Shown: positions 5,613-10,846 of the stretch, in pieces | Layout of the letters: each line of letters opens with the position of its first letter | Numbering within the stretch: position 1 is the first letter of the stretch | Origin: Nitrospirota bacterium | GTDB lineage: Bacteria; Nitrospirota; Thermodesulfovibrionia; Thermodesulfovibrionales; Dissulfurispiraceae | Reading direction: 5' to 3' | Assembly (NCBI GenBank): GCA_013349595.1 | Contig: DUZI01000035.1 | Location: 1-10,846 of the forward strand | DNA: 10,846 bases | Position numbers and translations under genes: made by a program | Notes under the pieces: model-generated | The model's input: only the letters and a program-made list of their open reading frames with translations | Told to the model about the DNA's origin: nothing | The model's database searches: none

Positions 5613-7583
5613 ATGTTAAAAAACAACGGTGGATTTGCCTTGATGATGGCATTGTTATCACTTTTGTTGGTATCTATCATTGGCGTTACTGGTTTAAATA
5701 TCGTCACAACAAATCTACAAACCACACAAGCTGACGAGAGCCTAAATTTGGCTGAAAAATCTGCAAATGCAGGTATATTAAGGGCAGTAGATGAGGTTAA
5801 CAAAACTGGTATATGTACTGATCAGCAACTACAGGGCAATCTCGGTAATGCTCAATACACAGCTAATATTAATAGGAGTGGAAGGATCTGTTTTATAAAA
5901 TCTGAGGGTAAATCAGGTAATGCAAAGGCTATAAAGACATCAATAATACAGTCTTTTTATGGATTAGGGCTTTATACTGTAAGGGGCAATGTTAACGCAA
6001 ACCTTAGTGGTAGTACAGTAAGACTATCGGGGTGTGATACCACGGTTACACCAACCTGCTTTTTGCCTGCATTTATTGCATCAGGCGCTGTTAATACTAC
6101 ATTACAGTCAAGACAATGTTCTCAAGATAGTCAATCTGCAGGGCTTTATGGAAATCCCGCAATTTATCCAAACGTAATATTCAACGATCTTATACCTTTA
6201 TTCTTTAATGTTGATTGTTTTAACACCCACTCATCACAAAATTGTGGCCTCGGACTGCTACAGGTTTTTGAAAACGAGTATGGGAGAAATCCAGATATTA
6301 CTTATGCTAACGATGTAAATAAAAATTACGATATGAGATTCAATAATGGATGGGGTATCCCAACATTAAATAGGAATAACATACCATCATCACTACCTCT
6401 TACTAATCCAACAGTTCCTGTTGACGCCACTTGTACAACAACTACCACCATCACAACCTTGGATCTTTCTAACCAATTTACATCTTGCAACTACATAATT
6501 ATTCCCACTACAGGAACTAACAATCTGACCATTTCAGGCAATGGCTTAAGAGGTGGCACACAACGGGTTAGGATTTATGATCAAAGAAATGGTGGAACAA
6601 GGACAGTTAGCACTAACACCCAAAACTTTATCCTTGATATCAGAACATCTGGAAGATCACTTACAATAAACAGTGGGGCTAACAATTTTATTGTTTACAA
6701 TAATGGTAGCACCTCAATTACCAATTCATCAAACTTTTATGCCTTTACATCTGCCTCTACGACTATAACTGGCGATGGTAATAATAATTCCTCCAATAAT
6801 TTTGTCTTATATAACACAGGCACAACAACCTATCAGAGCTTAAATAATGGAAAAGTAAAAGACTTCAAACACCGCTCTACAAATAATGTGATATTAAACA
6901 ATAATGTAGTCCTTGAAAATGGAACAATAATTATTGCTCAAAATGACACTAATGACATAAACAACCTTAACAACCCAGCAACTAGCTTAAACCTTATAAG
7001 TAATGGCACCTTTACCATGAGGAACATGAACCTCTTTGTTAGAAGTATGCGTTTTGCTGACAATACAGTTGTTAACATCTTTGATAGTCTTATTTACTTA
7101 TATACTTATGCATGTCCAAACTGTAGCAGGGCTAGTAGTGACTCTTCTCTCAATGCATGTGCTACAGATAACAGGTGGTGTGGATGGGTAGGTAATGCTT
7201 CTGGTGCCAGATTTGCCATCAATCTTGGTAGAGGACCAAATAATGAGCAATGGCCTGTCCTAATAATCAGCAATAATACCACACTGCATACTGAGAGTTT
7301 ACCCGGAACAGCATACATATGGGGTGCATTTGTGGGTCAAGATGTAACATACCTCAGATGGATAGGGGCTCCTGCTCAGAGTTTTAGGGGTTTTCTAATA
7401 AGAAACTTTCCACCCAATCTTAGCTTAAATATAAACATAGGTGGAAACTTTACCCTTGAATTTAGGAAATCATTAATCGATCAACTCTCAAGTAAATACT
7501 GGTTTTTTAGAAAGATTGATTGCATCCAAGACGACATGAATCCTCTAACACAAAAGGTTCAAACCGGAATGTCAGCCTATTAG
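5613..7583 (+). CDS. PilX-like pilus assembly protein with a very long C-terminal exported domain
   Basis: The 656-residue protein begins MLKNNGG-FALMMALLSLLLV, a short leader and hydrophobic helix of the PilX/GspK type. Mature position 5 is Met rather than Glu, as is common in PilX. The conserved region after the helix reads LQTTQADESLNLAEKSANAG, the typical PilX N-terminal domain. The remainder, from about residue 100 to the end, is far longer than in classical PilX (roughly 170-200 residues). Residues about 290-460 are rich in Asn, Ser, Thr and Gly with repeated short strands such as FIVYNNGSTSI and FVLYNTGTTTY, suggesting a beta-helix or stacked-strand fold. At least fifteen cysteines, including CPNC and a CATDNRWC stretch, point to disulfides. 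The end (KYWFFRKIDCIQDD) resembles other long PilX-type proteins. It is probably a surface tip or adhesin subunit; the ligand is unknown. Confidence 0.85.
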   Translation: MLKNNGGFALMMALLSLLLVSIIGVTGLNIVTTNLQTTQADESLNLAEKSANAGILRAVDEVNKTGICTDQQLQGNLGNAQYTANINRSGRICFIKSEGKSGNAKAIKTSIIQSFYGLGLYTVRGNVNANLSGSTVRLSGCDTTVTPTCFLPAFIASGAVNTTLQSRQCSQDSQSAGLYGNPAIYPNVIFNDLIPLFFNVDCFNTHSSQNCGLGLLQVFENEYGRNPDITYANDVNKNYDMRFNNGWGIPTLNRNNIPSSLPLTNPTVPVDATCTTTTTITTLDLSNQFTSCNYIIIPTTGTNNLTISGNGLRGGTQRVRIYDQRNGGTRTVSTNTQNFILDIRTSGRSLTINSGANNFIVYNNGSTSITNSSNFYAFTSASTTITGDGNNNSSNNFVLYNTGTTTYQSLNNGKVKDFKHRSTNNVILNNNVVLENGTIIIAQNDTNDINNLNNPATSLNLISNGTFTMRNMNLFVRSMRFADNTVVNIFDSLIYLYTYACPNCSRASSDSSLNACATDNRWCGWVGNASGARFAINLGRGPNNEQWPVLIISNNTTLHTESLPGTAYIWGAFVGQDVTYLRWIGAPAQSFRGFLIRNFPPNLSLNINIGGNFTLEFRKSLIDQLSSKYWFFRKIDCIQDDMNPLTQKVQTGMSAY

Positions 7584-7590
7584 AAAAGAC

Positions 7591-7641
7591 GGGGTATGAG
7601 ACACCGAGATTTGAGCAATTCTACAAAAGTCTCATTTCCCC
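7591..7641 (+). terminator. Stem-loop after the pilin operon, possible terminator
   Basis: GGGGTATGAGAC (7591-7602) pairs with GTCTCATTTCCCC (7629-7641): seven pairs ATGAGAC/GTCTCAT and four GGGG/CCCC around a small internal mismatch, with a 26-base loop. It begins 7 bases after the stop of the PilX-like gene. TTAAAAAAT follows instead of a clean T-run, so it may be a weak or bidirectional terminator or an mRNA-stabilising hairpin. Confidence 0.45.
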
Positions 7642-8173
7642 TTAAAAAATATCCTAAAGTTTGTTGCCGTAAGAGGGTGACACATCCATTATTTTCATAA
7701 AAATAGTGATTGATATTGATAAAAAGGATAATTAACACAACCATTTTTGTGTTTATGATTTTCTACCTAACTCTTGTCCCATATGATGGCATCAACAAAC
7801 TCAAAGTCTTCTTCTTCAAATATTTTGATAAAATAAACCTCAAAGGCAACAAATTTAATATTTTCATCTGCTCAGTTAATTCAATCATGACAAGTGTTAT
7901 CACCCTTTGCTCTGCAGGCTTTGCAATACAGATAGATGGCTAATAAATTTTTCTTAATAGGCATATCCTTTGAAATTACACCTATATACAGGCAACTCTA
8001 TAAAAATTATCGCAGAATTTGCAATTATATCTGCATGGACAGACGGAGTCTTAAGCCTTTACGCATTGCAGTTTATAAATTCAAATACCTCTGGCATTGG
8101 CTATTTGACAGACATGACCTTTCAAATGCCTATTTATATGTCATGGCAACACTTTTTAGCAGGGATTTAATAC
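7642..8173. other. About 530 bp without a convincing gene, possibly decayed coding DNA
   Basis: Short + frames exist. 7710-7943 has a TTG start and no ribosome site. 7970-8170 is a 66-codon frame starting at TTG and ending 3 bp before the radical SAM gene, containing the protein-like stretch AWTDGVLSLYALQF. None shows a recognisable domain. The + strand is pyrimidine-rich here, unlike the coding strand of the neighbouring genes, hinting that former coding sequence may be on the minus strand. The minus frame over about 8160-7950 has four stops, then shifts into the frame described at 7767-7964. No tRNA, repeat or strong promoter was seen. Confidence 0.5.
7767..7964 (-). pseudogene. Possible small zinc-ribbon-like gene remnant with two in-frame TGA codons
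   Basis: Read on the minus strand from ATG 7964-7962, with AAAGG three bases upstream, the frame gives MPIKKNLLAIYLYCKACRAK then GDNTCHD, TGA, IN, TGA, ADENIKFVAFEVYFIKIFEE and EDFEFVDAIIWDKS before TAG: 65 codons. The C-x2-C and later C-H spacing looks metal-binding, and the acidic C-terminal half looks protein-like. The two TGAs (7881-7883 and 7872-7874) most simply mean a decayed gene. Because this genome appears to decode UGA as Sec in selD, a selenoprotein is conceivable, but no convincing SECIS hairpin follows either codon. The family is not recognised, and chance openness on this strand cannot be excluded. Confidence 0.28.
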
Positions 8174-9607
8174 ATGAATGACAATGAAAAGAACTACATT
8201 TTGAGATTTAACAAAATCTATTCAGTCAATGAGGCCCACCCCCCATGGCGTAAAAACCTGCAATTCGGTGATGTAAATACAGTCTGGACAGGTTTAGATA
8301 ATTCTTCAATAGACAAAATGGAAAGAAATAACATACTCAAGGGTGCGATAGGTCAGCACCGTTGGTGGATGAGTTTACTTCCAGGCGGTATTTATACCAC
8401 TACAAAAATGTTTGGTGGAAAGTATCTTTTAAGATGTGCATGGAATATGTTATCAGCATATTTTAAAACTTCCTTATATTTGAATAAAAAATATGGCTTT
8501 GATGCCTTTAAAAAATTCTTAGAGACTAAAATCTTTGTACCTGTTGGTGAAGGTGCTGGTGCTGCCTTTTATTTCATCTCTTCACCAATTATCAGAAGAT
8601 TCCCAATATTAGCTCCCTTCCCCCGATGGGTGGAAATCGAAGTAACGACCGTATGCAACAAAAAATGCACGCATTGTGAACATACTCATTGGGGACAAAC
8701 ACAGGAACAAAGACATTTAACTATTGAAGAATACAAGCACATTATTGACCAATTTGACCTAACATGGGTGCACACTACAGGTGAAGGTAGTTCTTTCTTA
8801 AATAAAGACTTTTTTAAGATTATGGCTGAAAACAGACGAAGAAATATACCTCACTATTTTGTTGATCACTTTGATGACCTTAATGATGAACAGATGGAAA
8901 CTATTTTAAATTATGATATTGCAGGTATTTATATATCAATAGATGGGGCATCTCCTGTTACTTACAATCCCGTTCGTATAGGTTGTGATTTTAATAGGGT
9001 TGTAAAAAATATAAGAAAATTTATAGACAAAAAAATGGAAAAAAGGCTTCTACTTCCTGAACTCAATTTCAGGATGGTAGTTACAAATGAGAATGTCCAT
9101 GAAATGCCTCTTTTTGTTGAATTGATCAAAAGCTTTGGGGGTAAAAGAGAATTAGGCGGGGGTGCAAGATTAGATTTTGTTGGTGTATTAAACTTTGATG
9201 AAAACGAGCAGAAATTTGTTCACACAATTTCCTATGAAATATATAAAGAGACTATTGATAAAGCCAAAACATGCGATTTCAATGTGATATTGAGCCACAT
9301 AGAACCCTCTCAAAATCCGCCTTCATCACAATGTATATGCTGGCTTGAACCATACATTCTAATGGGTGGAGATGTTATTCCTTGTTGCACAGTTTTGATG
9401 AGCAATAATAGAGAGTATCTACATGCAAATGCCTTTGGTAATCTCTTTAAACAATCATTTAAAGATATCTGGAATAGTCCAAGATATAAGGAATTCAGAA
9501 GAATTATTAACGATGACAGCAAACAAGTTCCAGGGTTTTGTGTTAATTGTAGGGCATATGATAATACTAAAAGGGCAATAAGAAATGGAATTAGATGGGA
9601 TTTATGA
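8174..9607 (+). CDS. Radical SAM/SPASM-domain protein of unknown substrate
   Basis: The 477-residue protein has the radical SAM cluster motif C161-x3-C165-x2-C168 (VCNKKCTHC), which binds the [4Fe-4S] cluster that cleaves S-adenosylmethionine. HTTGEGSSF and IYISIDGA are later core strands. The C-terminal SPASM-like region carries C387-I-C389-W, C404-C405 (VIPCC), GNLFKQSFKDIWNSPRYKEF and C456-x2-C459, expected to hold auxiliary Fe-S clusters. The first 150 residues are an unusual extension without recognised domain; it includes the basic, aromatic stretch QHRWWMSLLPGG and a moderately hydrophobic GAGAAFYFISSPIIRRFPIL that might touch the membrane. SPASM enzymes modify peptides, proteins or small molecules, but no precursor peptide or glycosyltransferase gene is adjacent to indicate which. 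AGCAGGGA lies about 8 bases before the ATG. Its 3' end overlaps the next gene by 23 bp. Confidence 0.92.
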   Translation: MNDNEKNYILRFNKIYSVNEAHPPWRKNLQFGDVNTVWTGLDNSSIDKMERNNILKGAIGQHRWWMSLLPGGIYTTTKMFGGKYLLRCAWNMLSAYFKTSLYLNKKYGFDAFKKFLETKIFVPVGEGAGAAFYFISSPIIRRFPILAPFPRWVEIEVTTVCNKKCTHCEHTHWGQTQEQRHLTIEEYKHIIDQFDLTWVHTTGEGSSFLNKDFFKIMAENRRRNIPHYFVDHFDDLNDEQMETILNYDIAGIYISIDGASPVTYNPVRIGCDFNRVVKNIRKFIDKKMEKRLLLPELNFRMVVTNENVHEMPLFVELIKSFGGKRELGGGARLDFVGVLNFDENEQKFVHTISYEIYKETIDKAKTCDFNVILSHIEPSQNPPSSQCICWLEPYILMGGDVIPCCTVLMSNNREYLHANAFGNLFKQSFKDIWNSPRYKEFRRIINDDSKQVPGFCVNCRAYDNTKRAIRNGIRWDL

Positions 9608-10244
9608 TTATCTCTTGGATTTATTTATAAACTTTCAGAAAAAACCAAACATCAATCCTGATAATCTGCTTTCCATATCAGATGATATAATCTGTAGTAT
9701 CATAACCGAAGATATTAAAACTGATATCTCAAAAGGAGCTATAATTTATTCCCTTCTAACTGATAACAAACAGGTTATAGACTCATTATTTCAAATGCTG
9801 ACTGCTAAAAAAGATTCAGATTTAATACTTTTCGTATCTGATTGTGTTGTTAAAATAGCACCCAAAAATGCTGTTAGTTTGATTGTATTTTTGATAATGC
9901 AAGGAAGTTTGCTTTTTAGGAGACAACTACTTGAATTATTAGGTGCTATAGCATCAAAAGAAGATGAACGGATAAGGAGATTATTTCTCAGGTTTTTGAA
10001 ATATGGGGATCAAAATACAGTTGAAGGTGCAGTTAAAGGTGCAGGCAAGTTAGCTCATCTTGATCTAATAAGTGAGGTTGTTAACTGTTTACGCAAACAC
10101 ACAAGCGAGTATATCAGATTGGCATGTGTAGAAGTATTGTTATCATTTAGAGAAGATGAAAATATCAATAATCTTCTTGCTGAAATTGCAGAAAATGACA
10201 TTTATGAGTCAGTAAGGAAAAAGATCAAGGGTATATTCAATTAA
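9585..10244 (+). CDS. HEAT-like repeat protein, co-translated with the radical SAM enzyme
   Basis: A 219-residue, wholly alpha-helical prediction with no signal or membrane segment. The second half contains helix pairs typical of HEAT-like repeats, such as LLFRRQLLELLGAIASKEDE, TVEGAVKGAGKLAHLDLISE and SEYIRLACVEVLLSFREDEN, each about 30-37 residues with alanine/leucine spacing and an acidic turn. Such repeats act as protein-binding scaffolds or, in phycobilin-lyase relatives, as enzymes. Nothing here shows catalysis. The ATG at 9585 lies inside the radical SAM gene (23-bp overlap), with AAGGG nine bases upstream, so the two are probably translated together and may work in one complex. The exact repeat family (HEAT or PBS-lyase type) cannot be set by eye. 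Confidence 0.75.
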   Translation: MELDGIYDYLLDLFINFQKKPNINPDNLLSISDDIICSIITEDIKTDISKGAIIYSLLTDNKQVIDSLFQMLTAKKDSDLILFVSDCVVKIAPKNAVSLIVFLIMQGSLLFRRQLLELLGAIASKEDERIRRLFLRFLKYGDQNTVEGAVKGAGKLAHLDLISEVVNCLRKHTSEYIRLACVEVLLSFREDENINNLLAEIAENDIYESVRKKIKGIFN

Positions 10245-10248
10245 TACC

Positions 10249-10481
10249 AAATCCAGCGATAAAGATAAGTCTATTTCGTTCAGGAGCTATGTTTTGATAG
10301 TTCTAATGCTCATTTTCGCTACAGCCGCAAAACTCAACTACCATCCCAAAAAGTCTTGCGACTTTTTGGGGACCCCGTTCCTTCGGCTTCAAACACTTGC
10401 GGCTGTTTAACGCTCCAGTAGCAAAAAACTGCTGCCAAAAATCGCTATTCACTTCAGAGCCCCATCCTTATCGCTGTATTT
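10249..10481. mobile_element. 233-bp MITE-like element with terminal inverted repeats
   Basis: The left end AAATCCAGCGATAAAGATAA (10249-10268, next base G) and the reverse complement of 10461-10481, AAATACAGCGATAAGGATGG (next base G), agree at about 17 of 21 positions. Inside are nested inverted repeats: ACAGCCGCAA (10321-10330) with TTGCGGCTGT (10397-10406), flanked by CGCTAC and GTAGC, around a strong hairpin at 10345-10370. There is no transposase frame, so it would need an enzyme in trans. It starts 4 bp after the HEAT-like gene stop. The ends belong to the same motif family as the 3360 and 3388 units. A clear target-site duplication was not found. Confidence 0.6.
10345..10370. repeat. 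Perfect 11-bp hairpin at the centre of the MITE-like element
   Basis: CCCAAAAAGTC (10345-10355) and GACTTTTTGGG (10360-10370) pair fully around a TTGC loop. No T-run follows; the next bases are GACCCCG, so it is not a standard terminator on the + strand. It sits inside the wider ACAGCCGCAA/TTGCGGCTGT pair, so the whole element could extrude as a cruciform. Confidence 0.8.
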
Positions 10482-10523
10482 ATGTTAAAAAAATAACCTA
10501 AAATCAGAAAAGGAATTTAGAAT

Positions 10524-10712
10524 ATGAGCAGCACACTGTTAGATAGATTAATAAATGATTTCAAGCAATTACCGCTGGATGATAAGGAATATGTAGCTGA
10601 TGTGATAAGAAAACAACATATAGAAGCTAAAAGAGAGACTTTTGCAAGAAGAGCTAAAGAAGTGATGAATAACTTAAGAAAGGGAAAGGTAAAAAAAGGT
10701 ACTGTAAAATAA
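10524..10712 (+). CDS. Antitoxin-like protein, probably missing its C terminus
   Basis: A 62-residue, helical, basic protein: LLDRLINDFKQLPLDDKEYV, then IRKQHIEAKRETFARRAKEV and LRKGKVKKGTVK before the stop. This pattern, a short amphipathic helix followed by E-x-R-R-x2-I-A-x2-A and a Lys/Gly-rich GTV end, is that of small antitoxins paired with RelE/ParE-type toxins. In those proteins GTV is normally followed by an acidic-aromatic tail (for example EDLWKDL-like). Here the frame stops one residue after GTV, and a dispersed repeat begins 2 bp later, suggesting that the tail and the partner toxin were lost by insertion or deletion. AAAAGGA (10508-10514) is a good ribosome site. No toxin gene is visible before the window end. 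The family match is from memory of the motif, not a search. Confidence 0.62.
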   Translation: MSSTLLDRLINDFKQLPLDDKEYVADVIRKQHIEAKRETFARRAKEVMNNLRKGKVKKGTVK

Positions 10713-10714
10713 TT

Positions 10715-10846
10715 CCCAAAATTGGCGATAGAACTAAAAAGCTTAATAAAATCAGCAAGTAAGATAGGAAGGGCTGGTGTGGAATTTTTATACGACACCT
10801 TATAAAAAAAGTTCCTAAGGGGGCTTTGTCATAAGGCATTGCATTA
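10715..10846 (+). repeat. Dispersed repeat copy B, cut by the window end
   Basis: CCCAAAATTGGCGATAGAAC (10715-10734) corresponds to 3389-3408. The 42-base block at 10766-10807, starting AGGAAGGGCTGGTGTGGAAT, matches 3431-3472 at 40 positions. AAGGCATTGCATTA (10833-10846) matches 3496-3509 at 13 of 14. The stretches between these blocks are diverged and differ slightly in length. The copy starts 2 bp after the antitoxin-like stop and continues past the window. No coding frame of note lies in it. Confidence 0.8.

Noticed and set aside
7710..7943. 77-residue + frame
   Set aside because: TTG start without Shine-Dalgarno, AT-driven hydrophobic composition and no family resemblance. The opposite strand reads more protein-like over the same bases.
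7936..8181. 81-residue + frame overlapping the radical SAM start
   Set aside because: Overlaps the 7970-8170 frame and the real gene start, composition is rich in Tyr/Arg without pattern, and no ribosome site is visible.
10249..10735. Integron cassette with attC site carrying the antitoxin-like gene
   Set aside because: A GTTTAAC core-like heptamer is present, but no matching GTTRRRY partner with attC spacing was found.
10517..10798. 93-residue minus-strand frame opposite the antitoxin-like gene
   Set aside because: It runs antisense to a well-patterned + gene with a good ribosome site, and extends into the non-coding repeat.

Overview
The window is AT-rich bacterial DNA (roughly one third G+C by eye). 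Every confident gene lies on the + strand. A selenocysteine-containing SelD, a CHASE2-PP2C phosphatase, a type IV minor-pilin cluster and a radical SAM/SPASM enzyme together suggest a Gram-negative, probably anaerobic or microaerophilic organism such as a member of Nitrospirota, Deferribacterota or a similar deep lineage. This placement is an inference; no rRNA or other marker in the window fixes it.

Layout. (1) 1-3189: a signalling/selenium block. It starts with the 3' part of a CHASE2-three-TM-PP2C phosphatase, then a 22-bp perfect palindrome, a small cyclic-nucleotide-binding-fold protein and selD. The real selD reading frame runs through an in-frame UGA at 2224-2226 (Sec15) and starts at 2182. 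A hairpin with a T-rich tail at about 3273-3296 probably ends this unit. (2) 3190-3788: a gene-free stretch holding that terminator, a dispersed repeat with inverted ends (about 3360-3588) and promoter-like sequence before the pilins. (3) 3789-7583: four tightly packed prepilin-type genes, GspH/FimT-like, PilV-like, PilW-like and a very large PilX-like protein with a long Asn/Ser/Thr-rich C-terminal region. They probably form the priming and tip complex of a type IV pilus. No pilY1 or pilE follows. (4) 7584-8173: a hairpin followed by about 530 bp without a convincing gene, possibly decayed. (5) 8174-10244: a radical SAM/SPASM enzyme overlapped by a HEAT-like repeat protein. (6) 10245-10846: a 233-bp MITE-like inverted-repeat element, a short antitoxin-like gene that stops early, and a second copy of the 3388 repeat starting 2 bp after its stop.

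The most notable points are the selenoprotein SelD that ordinary gene calling truncates; a repeat family sharing the tip CCCAAAAT-N2-GCGATA, present as two long copies, a MITE-like element and a head-to-head palindrome between two genes; an antitoxin apparently cut short beside one copy; and the oversized PilX. Nothing here can be claimed as a wholly new system from sequence reading alone. The repeat family and the radical SAM/HEAT pair are the parts least explained by known biology.
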